A stretch of 64,000 bases of DNA, from NCBI RefSeq assembly GCF_020497125.1, contig NC_059072.1, positions 57,880,697 through 57,944,696 of the forward strand, read 5' to 3'. The notes below the pieces were generated by a model. The model ran no database searches. It was not told the DNA's origin and saw nothing but the letters and a program-made list of their open reading frames with translations. This document shows positions 12,568 to 64,000 of this stretch, one piece after another (within the stretch, counting starts at the first letter, position 1; each line of letters opens with the position of its first letter). The position numbers and the translations under genes were made by a program. Source of the stretch: Mauremys mutica. Lineage: Eukaryota > Chordata > Testudines > Geoemydidae.

Positions 12568-13138
12568 TACACATTAACAGTTTGTCTTGTTACCACCAAT
12601 TTGATGTATCCAGCCATGACTGTGTATAGTTTCTGTTTTCCTACCCCTTTTGACATAGCCTGTCACCTCATAAAATATCACATTCTGTCTGCATTACTGC
12701 ATGAGAGATTCTAACGGAGTTCCAATAGTGTCATTCAGCTTGTTACTGAGTCTTAGCATTTTCAGTGTCCACACGTTGAATTTAGTATATTTATATTTCT
12801 AGTATTTTCTTTATGAACCACTGTTTTTAACCTGTTGATTATGTCTGTGTTGCCTACCCCTCGCCATATTATGCTTCTAATGGTAAACTATGTAAAATAT
12901 TTCTGGTGAAATTTCTTGTAGTAATTTGTAAGTACTTCTACCTGTAGGTAATAAAAGCACATATAAAAGTATGTCAGGTAACAAAAGCAAAAACTGATCC
13001 ACAGAAAAAGAAAATGAGCTTAGTTACAAAGTGGCTAGTTATACTATAATTTTTAGCCAAGGAGTATTATTGGCAAATATAAACAAATTTCTATCTAAAT
13101 CATGATTTCACTTACCTGCCTGTATCACCTTTTGTTAG

Positions 13139-53460
<40,322 letters not shown>

Positions 53461-54439
53461 GTAAATAGCTCTTTTATTTAACAACGATTTACTAACATAT
53501 TACAGAAGCTCTTATTTGGAATGTGATCCCTGAAAGTACTAACTGTTCTCTTTCCTGAAATATCTCTACATGGTATCAGTCATCTGATAAGAGAAGAGAA
53601 TATTAAAATTTTATATTATTAAATATTTAAAAATTGCTTTTTATCTAAAGTTACTTCAGTGAAGACTAAAATATTTGTATGTAGTTATGTAAGTCACAAT
53701 AACTATATTCCATAATTTTTCTGCATTACAAATATAGGAACAGTTACTACTTTCTTGTTATACAGCTAGTTTTGAAACATGAAATGTGTTCCTGATTTTT
53801 CCAGTTTTGCAAGAGGTGTGTACCTTTTGTGTCCTAGCCAAACTCCTGTTTGGATTATGATTAATTTATTAATTGAGTACTATGGGGATTCACGAGCAAT
53901 TAAATGAGACAAATCTCTGACTCAAGTTACTTACACCCTGTAATAGACAACACAGCAAGGAATGGTTTTAAAAACAAAACAAGAGTGAGGAAGAAGGGCA
54001 TGCTTGGATGAGCATTATAGAAGTGTAAGATCATAAGCATATTGCTACACATGCTTCTTGAGAGTTCTTTTTAAAATAATATATCAGATTTAGGTCAATG
54101 TCTGGAGTAAATACGGGGTGAAGGCTGTGATTGAAAGTGTAATGGCGACTTGGAAGGAAAGAAGAGGGATTGCATACCACAGGGTCGTGAAGGAACTGGC
54201 AGTGTCATGAGCAAAGGTGTGAGAGCACACTTAGGAGACAAAGGGAGCATCAAGGGAGCAGAACTGATTTGTCAGAGTGTAGGGTACGCTCAGGGGAGTA
54301 GCATGTAACTAGGGATGAGACGTTAGCAGGTGGAATTGGGATGACTCTGAAGGTAAAGATGAGGCATATGAATTTGATATGGAGGAATGCTGAAAGCTAG
54401 TTACTGTCTACCAAAAATGTCCATGGTGACTTCAGGTTG

Positions 54440-54540
54440 ATATTAGCGAGACAGGGTGGGTGAGATAATATCTTTTATTGGATCAACTTCTGTTGGTGAA
54501 AGAGACAAGCGTTTGAACTTACACAAAGCTCTTCTTTGAT
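54440..54540 (+). repeat. Interspersed repeat, forward body fragment
   Basis: acagggtgggtgagataata, tcttttattggatcaacttc, tgttggtgaaagagacaagc and ttacacaaagctcttctttg follow the order of the family at 4111-4297 and 47218-47340. Confidence 0.6.
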
Positions 54541-55319
54541 GTGGTATTCTTAATTTTCTTCTCTAAGACATGATCAAAACCCATTGAAATAAATGGAAAG
54601 ACATCAAATGGGTTCTGGATCAGTCCTCTGAATAGTACTTTGTTCTTATGTGCAGTTAAATAACTGCCATGTTTCCACCTCACAGGTGACTGTGTTGATT
54701 GGTAGGTGATATAATTCCTGTACTTAAAAAGCTTTTGAAGGCCTTTGAGATCCTTTAGAATGACAGGTACTATATAAATGTAAGATAATATTATGGACCA
54801 TTATATAAAGATGAACTCAAATTATCTTAGAAATGTCTTCTCTTTTTTTTTTCCCCCTAACAATAAATATATCTATGGAGCCATGCTCCTCTGCTCATAT
54901 GATCTTGAATGAATGGCATACAGGATCCTTATTAATTACTTGATTAGCAAAGACTTTCTTTTTAAAAAAAGCTCTGCTATTCAGTCTGGGTTGCATATAC
55001 TACGAGTACAGTATGCTTCGATGAGTAATACTTTGTTCCTTTTTTTACCATGGTGTTTGCAGGAGCCATACATCCACAAATTTGTTTCTCAAACATTATC
55101 GTCATTCTGGTAGCTTTTCACTGTTAAAATTGACCTTTAGTGTCTACTTTGTTTAAATATATGTTTTGCTATATTTAGTGTTAGGTTATATTTGATTTAT
55201 TTATTTTATTGAACAGATCTTTCTCTTGTATCTGTGGTTTTTATTATGAGTTTTTGGGTGTGGTCCTGCAGTTTCCAAAGGTCCTCTAAAGTGCATTGGA
55301 AGATATAACCGATACTATT

Positions 55320-58300
55320 ACTTTGAGTGGCTCTGCATCTTTACACTTGTGGGTTCTGTGTCACCTTGTGGTGCCTTATGGTAGAACCTTGCTCCCAGCA
55401 GTGTCTGTTAGAGCACTCTCATAACCCCAACCTGTCCTTTTATCATCTCCCAAAGTCTTGAGAGCAAAGATATATAAGGGACTGAGCACCCTTTACCACC
55501 CCAGTTCCTTCCAACCACATGCATGGACGGAAGTGAACCACTCCAGTATCTTTGGATCCAGAGTCTTTTCTCCTTGATGTTTGTTTATTGGGGTTAGTTA
55601 GTTAGCTTCATGTAGTTTGTTTGGTTTTTTTGTAGGTCGGGGTTATAGCGGAACCAAAGCTGAAGAAGTCAGGTTTTAAATGATGTGCATCATGCCCAGA
55701 TGTCTTCCCAGTGTCAGATGTCCATGTGCCTCAGGTGCCTGGGAGAAGGCAACTCTCCTTCTGCCTGTTCCATCTGTTGTATCTTTATGCCCAGGGCCTG
55801 CAAGGATAGGCAGACTTGTCTACAGGTCCTGCCACTTAAGGAGGCCATTGAGGCCAGACCCTGTGGATCAGGATGGTTTTGGGATCCAGGGTCCAAGAGA
55901 CCTCCAACTCCTTCCTTTCATTAACCTAAGGGAGTTTTACTCCCAGTCCTCTTATTTTTTGGCTATTCAAAAGCACCAAAGTTACCACAGCCGCCTTCTT
56001 ATCAGTCATCATAAGAGAAGGCATTTTAAGTTGTAGTCTAAATCCAAACAGCCTGCCATCTCTGTGATATCCTTGTTGCAAAACACCAGACTGCAGATTT
56101 GATGGGACGTTCAAGAGTCAATAACCATCCAGTCAGGATCTTTCTACCCTTTTGTTTGGAGGCAGGCTAGCTCATTTTTATCGGCACTTGGAGACAAGTT
56201 ACATCGGACCAATGGTTTCTAGAAATGATATAAAAGGGCTATGACATACAATTGGAGAAACCACCCCCTAAAAATTCCACCCGCCTCTCCGTTTTCAGGG
56301 ACCATTTTCACAAGGATATTCTTCTTTCAGAAATAAATAATTGCTTCTGACGAGCAGTTGAAAAGGTGCCAGAACATCTCCGAGGTTAGCGGGTTTATTC
56401 ACAGTATTTTCTGGTACAGAAGAAAGATGGTTGGAGGGGTTCATGTGGTCTTGAATTTAAGGAACCTGCACAAGTACATTTGGAAATTTTGGTTCCATAT
56501 GTTAACCTCTGCCTCCATAATCCTTACCTTTCCTTTTAGATTTGTTCGCGACTCTTGATTTAAAGTATGCATATTTCACATTTCAGTAAGTCTCATTCAT
56601 AGCAAAAACCTTGAATGCGTGGTGGCAGGATGCCATTTCCAATACAAAGTGCTGCCATTTGCCCCCTCAACAGCACCCTGAGTATATACAAAATGCCTCT
56701 CTGTGGTAGCAGCTCATCTGAGAAGACAAGATATTTTTGCTTACGTTTATTTGAACGATTAGCTATAGAAGGCCACTGTGTACAAGGACCTGTTAAGCAA
56801 TATTGCTGTTACAACCAAACTATTCTTGGACCTGGGTCTTCTCATTAATACCGCAAAATCAAATCTATGCCAGACTCAGAAAATTCTGTTAATAGGGAGG
56901 GCCTTTGGACCAGAGGACTGGGTTCTGAGTTTGAGGGAGTGTATTTGCGATGCTCAGGAGTATCCAACTCGAAAAATAATCTTTTTTTTTCTGGGTCTCA
57001 TGGCGACAACTACATATGTGACTCCTTTTGCCCATCTGAGAATGAGGCCTCTATAGCATTGGATGTCTCACGTTTATGTTCAAGTCGGGAAAGTTTGTAC
57101 TTGTGGGTCATTATACCTCTAAACATCTTACTTTCCTTGGAGTGGTGGTTTATTAATTCGAATGTCTTCAGAGACATTCTGATATCTGAATCATCTGGCT
57201 GTTCGAGGACATTGTCTCATCATGAGAAGATTCTGCAAATCAATGTCTTGGAGTTGAGAGCCATTCATCTAGCCCTCAGATCATTCCTTTTTTGTGTGCA
57301 GGGAACAGTGGTGCAATTTAGTAATGGGCAGTACTTCTGCAATGTGTTATGTCAACAAGCAGAGGAGTGCTCACTCTCCTCCTTTTTGTGCAGAAGCAAT
57401 AAGGTTATAGGATTGTTGCATCCTCCACAGTGTGTTTTCAGTGGCCCTGCATTTGGCAAGAGAGCAGTGTGACTGCAGACCATCTCAGCAGACACTGTCT
57501 CAGATGTATGGGTGGTCTCTGAAGAACCAGTTGGCTCGTGACATATTTGCTGGATGGGGTCAACCAGATGTGGACCTGTTTGCAAGAAGGTTCAACAAGA
57601 AGTGTCACCTCTTCTGCTCCAGAGATGGCAGGGAAAGCCAGTATCTGTCAGATGTTTTGCTTTTTCCCTGTTCCATTGATCCAGCAAGTGGTAAGGAAAA
57701 TGCATCAGAATAGAAAGAGGATGATTCTTATTATCTCAGCTTTGCTGCACCAGCAATTGTAGATCGATCTTCTCCAACTGTTCGGTGGAGTCTTCATGCA
57801 TCTTCCTCTGTCACCAGATCTGTTGTCTCAGCAGGAAGGGAGGATTCTTCATCTGGACCTACAGTCCCTCCATCTGACGGCATGGGTGATTGGACTTTGA
57901 GTCTATCTGATCTTCAGTAGTCTTGTTTCTTGGCTGGTCAAAATATGCTGATTAATACTGGGAAGCAGTGAACCAGACAATGTTACCGGTCAAAATGGCC
58001 CAGATTTGTGACTTGGATGACTGGCAAGGGCAGTTCTTCTGCTTCAGCATCCATATTCTGTGTTCTGTAATATTTGATGTTTTTAAAGTCTGAAGGGTTA
58101 TGTAATTCATCTAAGGATTCATTTGGCAGCCATTTCTGCCTATCATATTTTAGTTGACGGTAGATCATTGTTTGTACATAATACTATTAAGATGTTTATG
58201 AAGGGCTTGTCTAATATGTATCCTCCGTTGAGAGAGCCTATCCCTTCTTGGCATTTCAGTTTGGTTCTAGCCAGGCTGATGAAGCCACCCTTTGAACCTT

Positions 58301-58620
58301 TTGCTGAGTGTTCTTCACATTATTTTATTTATTAAAATGGCTTTAATTGTTGCTATAACATCTGCCAGAAAGATGAATGAACAGAATGCTCTTATGGCTA
58401 ATTCTCCCTAAAGATAAGGTTGTTCATTGACTTGATCCCAGGTTTTTGACAAAGATGGTTTCTGATTTTCATGTCAACCAGTCCATCAATTTGCTGCCCC
58501 TCCCTCTGACCACATTCTAATAAGGATGAATTGGCTTTGCCTACTTTAGGTGCAAGGAGTGCCCTGGCTTCTTATTTAGACATAACTAAAAGTTTTCATA
58601 AATCTACCTTCTGTGCGCCA
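55320..58620 (+). mobile_element. DIRS-type tyrosine-recombinase retrotransposon, near full length but decayed
   Basis: The order is that of DIRS elements. A non-coding leader covers about 55320-55670. ORF1 has a CLRCLGEG...C..C knuckle near 55735-55790. The RT begins near 56390 (YSQYFLVQKKDG) and continues to VVAAHLRRQDIFAYVYLND near 56706-56760. RNase H has ILQINVLELRAIHLALRSF near 57230-57290. The tyrosine recombinase has LAAISAYHILVDGRS near 58122 and ARSALASYLDIT near 58550. The RT active site reads YLND, not YLDD, and is followed by a stop. Many other stops and frameshifts are present. Same strand as ARID2. The termini were not resolved. Confidence 0.8.
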
Positions 58621-58830
58621 TCATTTTATGTACCTTTATTATATTCCTTCTGATTAATTTTCTTCCTAAACTAAAGAGTTCCCATCTTTTTCAGCTCTCT
58701 TCATACAGAAGTCTTTCCATGCCTTTAATCATTTTCACCACACTGTTTCCACTCTATATTTTTGGAGATAAGGTGAAGAGAACTAAGAACTAAGCTGAGG
58801 GAATTTATATGGAATTTTAATCTTTTTATA
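58620..58830 (-). mobile_element. CR1-like antisense fragment
   Basis: On the plus strand, tttttcagctctcttcatac, agaagtctttccatgccttt and aatcattttcaccacactg recall the complement of the end of the CR1 RT region (the part encoding RMRG-like residues). Short and divergent, and lying between the two DIRS copies. Confidence 0.45.
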
Positions 58831-58849
58831 GAGTGATATTCTTCTTCAA

Positions 58850-60600
58850 GTAGTGTCCCTTGCCAACGACTTCCCTTTTCATTATCAGGGTCAGAAAGTG
58901 GACATGGTTTCCTGCCGCTCTTCTCACCTGCCAAGTTTCACTATTGACATCAGGCATATCATCTTCCTGATCCACAGCCCCCTTGGTTGGTCAGCCATGA
59001 TACCAACCACTGGGTTCCTTCCCATTGCAATGGCCATACTCAGATCTCTGGCAGGCAGGCTGTGACCTACTAGCAGCCGAGGAGGCACCCTCCTTCAGTT
59101 GCTACCTCGAGAGCTTCTGAATCCCCATAGCAGGCAAGGGAGGAACTGGAGGCTGAAGTTGAGGAGGAAGTTACTTATCAAGCCCACTTCTCGTTGTTAA
59201 CACCAGATGAGACAGTGGTGCCACCTCTGCCATCTATGGCAGCTGACTTTAAACTGTTTCAGGACCTGGCACAGAGGGTGGCAGAAGTTTTACAAATACC
59301 GCAGGCTGGTGGACATTTTACATTCTTGCACCTCGTCCAGAAGCTGTACAGAGTCCTAGCTGTGGTGGCTGCTCACCTGAGAAGACAAGTAATCCAGGCA
59401 TATCCCTACTTAGATGACTGGCTGGTATGAGGGAAATCCTCTCTCTCTCTCTCTCTCCCCCTCCCCCGGTAAGTGACTGACTCACTTCAAAAGACACTAA
59501 ATACCTTTGCCATGCTCGAAATTCAGGTCAACAGAGAAAAATCCACTTCGACCCAGACTCAGAACACACACTTTATCAGGGCACTGTTGGATTCTAGGTT
59601 GCAGAAGAATGTACCTGCCTCAACAGAGGTTTCAGACTAAGTTCATCCTCTTCAACCAACTTTAGACTCATCCCAGCATACTGGTAAGGACCCACCTCAC
59701 TCTTAGGGCATATGTTGGCATTCATGTATGTGGCCCAGTATGCTAACCTTCACCTTCGGCCCATGCAAGGGTAGTTAAAATCACTGTATCTACCAAACAG
59801 ACAAAGTATGTACCAGGCGGTCACAATTCCTCGAGAAACACTGTCCTCATTAGATTGGTTGATGAATCCAACTCACGCTGTTCAGCACAGCACCTTTTTC
59901 AGTGCCTCTATCAACAAAGATTCTAATTATGCATGCATCCTTTCAGGAGTGGGGAGAACATCTCAACCACCTAAAGATTAAGGGAAGTGGTTTCCACAGG
60001 AGTCCACCCTACACATAAATGTTCTGGAACTCAGAGCTGTCTGACTGGCATGCAGGGCTTTCCTGCCTCTCATCCAAGGTTGATGATACATATGCTGACA
60101 GACAACACCCCAACAATGCACTCCATCAACAGGCAAGGGAGGCCCAGAACCTATCCCCTCTGCCAGGAAGATGTACTTCTCTGGGACTGGTGCATCTGTC
60201 ATCACTTTAATCTGATAGCACTATACCTCTCTGGCCTGAAAAACACACTTGTGGACCTCCTAGTACAGACTTCTTCAGAATCTCATTCCTGGTGGAGATT
60301 CCTGCTGGTGGACCTATTTGAAACATGTCACAGCAGCAAGTGCCCACCGTTCTGTCTCGGGAGGAGCAAGCCCATGTTCCTTCTCAGATCCATTTCTCAT
60401 CCAATGGGCTCCTGGTCTGATGTATGCCTTTCTGCTGTTACCCAGAGTCTTGAGGAAACTGACACAGGATGTAGGTCTGGTCATCGTGATAGCCTCAGCG
60501 TGGGCCTTTTGGAACTTGAACATTGTGAACCTGACAATGTGATCGTGACCATCACTTTGCCAGTGACTGTAATTGTCTTTCTCTGAGATGTGTTGTCCAC
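58850..60600 (+). mobile_element. Second DIRS-type retrotransposon copy, internally deleted
   Basis: ORF1 remnants (58900-59280, including AADFKLFQDLAQRVAEVLQI) join almost directly to the RT active-site region VVAAHLRRQVIQAYPYLDDW near 59365-59425, so the first half of the RT is deleted. RNase H blocks follow: LHINVLELRA near 60010-60040 and MLTDNTPTMHSINRQG near 60090-60140. An end block GLMYAFLLLPRVLRKLTQDV lies near 60416-60475. No tyrosine recombinase is seen. The YLDD motif is intact, unlike the neighbouring copy. A CT microsatellite (59437-59460) follows the RT block. Confidence 0.78.
59437..59466. repeat. CT-rich microsatellite
   Basis: About nine tandem CT units followed by a C-rich run, inside the second DIRS copy. 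Confidence 0.85.
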
Positions 60601-63168
60601 TCAGAGTCCTGCTCTTAGGGGATTCTTATAGGCAAAAACAACACCCTGTATTAAAGAAACTCCAGTACCTGTCAGGCGATTATAATAGCCTAACAAAGGG
60701 GTAAAAAGCTAAACAAAGCCCGGGAGAAATGAGGAAATAAATAGTTGAGGCAAAACTCTTGTGTTGACACTATTCTCAGCAACTTTGTTTTTATTGTTGT
60801 TCTTTAAGGAATAGATGTTACCCTGTCTTTTTAGTCATGATTCTAAATAATTTTTTTATTTCTGAATAAGAAAAATCCTGCCAGTAATGTTGTTGTTCAG
60901 TAGCTTAATTCTGTTCTAGATTTGGTGTAATACAGTGAAGCCCTGTTATAGTAAAGTACTTTCCCTCCCTCAACAAAAGAGTCAGTCAGGATTTCTTTTA
61001 GATCTTATCAACACTTCAAATAAAGTAGTGTTAGGGGATCCTATTAGAGTGTGGATCTCCCCAGCAGTTAAAATTGTTCTATTTACACAGCGTAGGCAGA
61101 ACATAGCCATGTCTCAAACCCTAACAATGGCCTTTGGGGACATAGTTAAATACCTTTAGATTCTGGCCGAACTACAGAGATAAATCCATTTCAGCCATGG
61201 CAAGGAATGTCCATATTGTAACTAGATCCCATGACACAGTTGTAGTTGCATATGGAGCCTCAATGCCTCCCACTTTACCTCGATGGTGGTGGAAGGAGCT
61301 CTTTCCATCCCTTGATATTGTAGGCGCAATCTGCTGTTCGTGAGTCTGAAAGTCTGTATTGTCACACCCTGCTATAAGCCAGCTGCAGCAAGACATGGAG
61401 CCAGAAATTCCTCCTTTATCTCCTCCTCCTCAGTTTAGTGGCAAAGTTTCTTCTTCTCCCCTTCCCTCAGCAAGAGCAGAGTGGGAGGGGGAAGGTGATA
61501 ATCCCTTTGGAATGTGGAATTTGACACCTATCTAGAAGATAATTGCTGTATTCTAGGGAGTTAGCACAAGGAACCCAGTTTATAAGTGAGAAAAACTTCT
61601 CTGGGTGAAATAAATTCTCTCTCTGTCAGACTGGCACCTGTGTTGAGGTGGGGAGACTAGCAGCTGTACAGTTGGGTCTACATACATGGAGGGGAGTATT
61701 GGAGTGAATAGTGGGTCGCAGGGAGTCACTGGATCAATCATCAGCCAATCTAGTGTCCATGAGTTTGCAGATATTGAGATGAGTGCAGATAAGCTAGGCT
61801 GCAGTCATCTGTAGTCACTAGTGAATCTTTTGCTTCAAGCCCCTTCACAGAGTAGCTGCATTCAGTTTCTCTGTGGGATTCAGGAATTTAATTTGGGCAG
61901 ATTCTGATACTCTTAGGTACATCTAGATATTCTAGATTAAATTTTGTTTTTGTTTTTTAAAGCATGTGAGCTAGCACTGCACTAGTGATTTTTAAAATCT
62001 GGTTGAGGTGATAGTTCATCTCAACTGACACATTAAAATACAACTTTCCTGTTTACACTGCAATTCTAAAATATAGTGGTTAAAATGTGTTTGCTAACAT
62101 GATTTAATAAAACACCCTTTATCTATTCTAGACAACATATCTTACTCATATTGAGTAACACTTTACTCTACAAATAGCTCTCCATTGATTTTAATAAAGC
62201 CACTGAGCACACTTTTCAGCATGTGTAAAGGGTATGAGAATTTGGCCTTTTATAAGGAAAGTGAAGCTTTGCGTGAGAATGAAAGTCTGTATAAATATAT
62301 TGTAGAAATTTGGGACTTTCGTGACATTTAACAATAGGTGGAATTTTGCCGTAACAGAGTTCCCTATAAATGGATTCCCCTATATTACATGAAATCTCTT
62401 CCCCTGCCCCTCCCATTCTCTCTTAAAAAGTAACTCGCGGGCATAGGTGCTGGAACTAGGGATGCTGCCACACCCCTGGCTTGAAGTGGTTTCCATTATA
62501 TACAGGGTTACAGTTTGGTTCAATGGCTCACAGCACCCTCACTATACAAATTGTTCCAGCACCACTGCTCGAGGCAGAATTCATTGTATGATATGCCATG
62601 CCTGTGTTTTCACCTGGGAGAACATTTACAAGTATGTTATGGAACAGACTATACCATACTAGACATTATAGTGCAAGTAGTGAGATACCCTTTAATTACA
62701 GCAGTGCAAATAGCACCATTTACTTTGCCGTATTGTATATGTTAATACAATATGCCTAAGGTTAAAAAAAATCTTGCTTTCTATTGGATTTTAGAAAAGC
62801 AGTTAAAACTAATGTTTGTTTAACAGTTTAATCTTGCATAAGAAGAAAAAACTAAACGTCAGTGAAACCTGCACAACAGGCATCCCCTGTCTTAAACAAC
62901 CACTTTAAAGTATCCCCAGAGTGTCCCTTTGTTCATTCTTTAAAGGCCAGTCTCTACTTTGCAACACATTTTTGTTGGTCCCTTTAATTGTCAGTTAAGA
63001 CATGTTTCAGTGCTCCGTACATAGTCTTCAGCTCTGGCTATATTAGACTACATTATTAGAGGCGGGAAAAATGTCTATGTACTAGATGCTGTTCACACAT
63101 ATAACAATGAGGCCGCCAGTCCCTGAGTTGAGCCTTTAGGTACTACCACAATACAATTCATCATCATC

Positions 63169-63294
63169 TAGGGTGACCAGATGTCCCTATTTTATAGGGA
63201 CAGTCCCGATATTTGGGGCTTTTTTTTTATGTGGGCTCCTATTACCCTCCTACTCCTTGTCCCGATTTTTCATACTTGCTATCTGGTCACCCTA
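63169..63294. mobile_element. Short hAT-type MITE
   Basis: A 126-bp element with inverted ends tagggtgaccagatgtccc and atctggtcacccta. The flanks tcatcatc (63161-63168) and tcatcaat (63295-63302) match at 7 of 8 bases. Internal gtccc / cccgat words recur. No coding capacity. Confidence 0.85.
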
Positions 63295-63804
63295 TCATCA
63301 ATATTTTTTTTTTGGTTGTTGTTGTTAAAGAGGAACACAATCCCTATGTGGTACTTGCTCTTTGTGAACCCTTCTGGTAAGCTTGTCTAATGTTATGTTA
63401 ATGGAAAACTTACTTATTCCAAAACTGAAATGAATCAGTCTCTCTTTTTATATTATGTGGATTGTTTTTATAGCTTGTTTTTTCTGAGTCAGGTGTAAAT
63501 TCCTGCAGATAAAATTAAAATGCCCCCCTTGTGGTAAGTAGTGGTATCTCAAATCAGTTGCATTGCTCAAGTTTTAATATTTTCCCTCTTATAAAATGGC
63601 TTAAAATGATTGAGTTAAAATATATGTAACAGTTATGTTACAAGGATGTTTTGAGATCCCTATTATACAAAGATGTTAAAAATAGTAGTTTCTATCATAC
63701 CACCAAATTTCCTCCCTTTTGTGTTCAGACCATTTGAATTTTTTTAATATAATTTCATTTTGTTTATGTATAAACGTATTCATAGTAAATGCCATATATA
63801 CACA

Positions 63805-64000
63805 TTCATTATCCCGTTCGTTTATAAGCCAACCCTCCAAAATGGATAGATAAAAATAGTAAAAACTGTATGACCCTTTCATAAGCCGACCCTATATTTC
63901 AGAGGTTGGAAAACTTTGGCTCCTGGCCTGTCAGGGTAAGCCACTAGCGGATTGGGACATTTTGTTTACTTGGAGCATATTGAGGCATAGAGCCCCTCAG
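63805..64000 (+). repeat. Turtle interspersed repeat running off the window
   Basis: gttcgtttataagccaaccc and ttcataagccgaccctatat are two half-copies of one motif. They are followed by a ggttggaaaactttggctcc block, gtcagggtaagcc and tttgtttacttggagc, a combination seen in turtle hAT-derived repeats. The right end lies outside. Confidence 0.55.

Larger units (their letters stand above)
53461..64000 (+). other. ARID2 intron 16 (5' part, runs off the window)
   Basis: No exon 17 match (continuation WFQTPSQVFYH) was found down to the window end, so this intron exceeds 10.5 kb. It holds a repeat fragment at 54.45 kb, two DIRS elements (55320-58620 and 58850-60600), a CR1-like antisense fragment between them, a short hAT MITE (63169-63294) and a turtle repeat at the right edge. 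53470-54430, 54545-55310, 60610-63160 and 63300-63800 show nothing identifiable. Confidence 0.75.

Noticed and set aside
60925..60960. cagtgaagccctgttatagt as a possible Tigger terminus
   Set aside because: No matching inverted end or TA duplication was found nearby.

Overview
The window is vertebrate nuclear DNA, most likely from a turtle (Testudines, probably Cryptodira). It is AT-rich intronic sequence holding one protein-coding gene and a dense load of decayed transposons. The turtle assignment is inferred from the repeats: CR1 LINE copies, DIRS tyrosine-recombinase retrotransposons, a Harbinger-type MITE and many hAT-type MITEs. This combination is typical of turtle genomes and unlike birds or mammals.

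The gene is ARID2 (BAF200, the ARID/RFX-domain subunit of the PBAF chromatin-remodelling complex), on the + strand and truncated by both window edges. Thirteen consecutive coding exons can be placed to the base from reading frame, AG/GT splice sites and phase. By comparison with the remembered human gene they correspond to exons 4-16: 13300-13433, 14384-14602, 18371-18438, 25000-25066, 25151-25401, 26586-26682, 26768-26977, 27376-27540, 31536-31611, 36308-36442, 37124-37323, 37730-40593 (the giant exon 15) and 53312-53460. They total 4635 nt with phase kept throughout and no in-frame stop. The first three exons (most of the ARID domain) lie upstream and the last exons (most of the zinc fingers and the C-terminus) lie downstream. 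I see no second host gene and no RNA gene.

Layout: 1-13299 is intron 3, with palindromic MITEs, a fold-back hAT element at 8634-10237 and smaller fragments. 13300-18438 holds exons 4-6, with hAT MITEs in intron 5. 18439-24999 is intron 6, with a 1.16-kb hairpin-forming hAT element, a CR1 3' end, a Harbinger-like MITE and a DIRS ORF1 remnant. 25000-27540 is a compact block of exons 7-11. 27541-37729 holds exons 12-14, with two hAT elements in intron 12. 37730-40593 is exon 15. 40594-53311 is intron 15, with a Tigger-like MITE, hAT MITEs, two CR1 copies (one carrying a nested hairpin MITE) and a truncated hAT copy. 53461-64000 is intron 16, dominated by two decayed DIRS elements.

No new biochemical system is evident. 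The observations most worth a second look are the fold-back hAT element whose two ends both derive from the transposase 3' end, bounded by a perfect 8-bp target duplication; several intronic elements that would form long RNA hairpins in the ARID2 pre-mRNA; the weak 5' splice site of exon 14; and the sense-strand bias of the retroelements.
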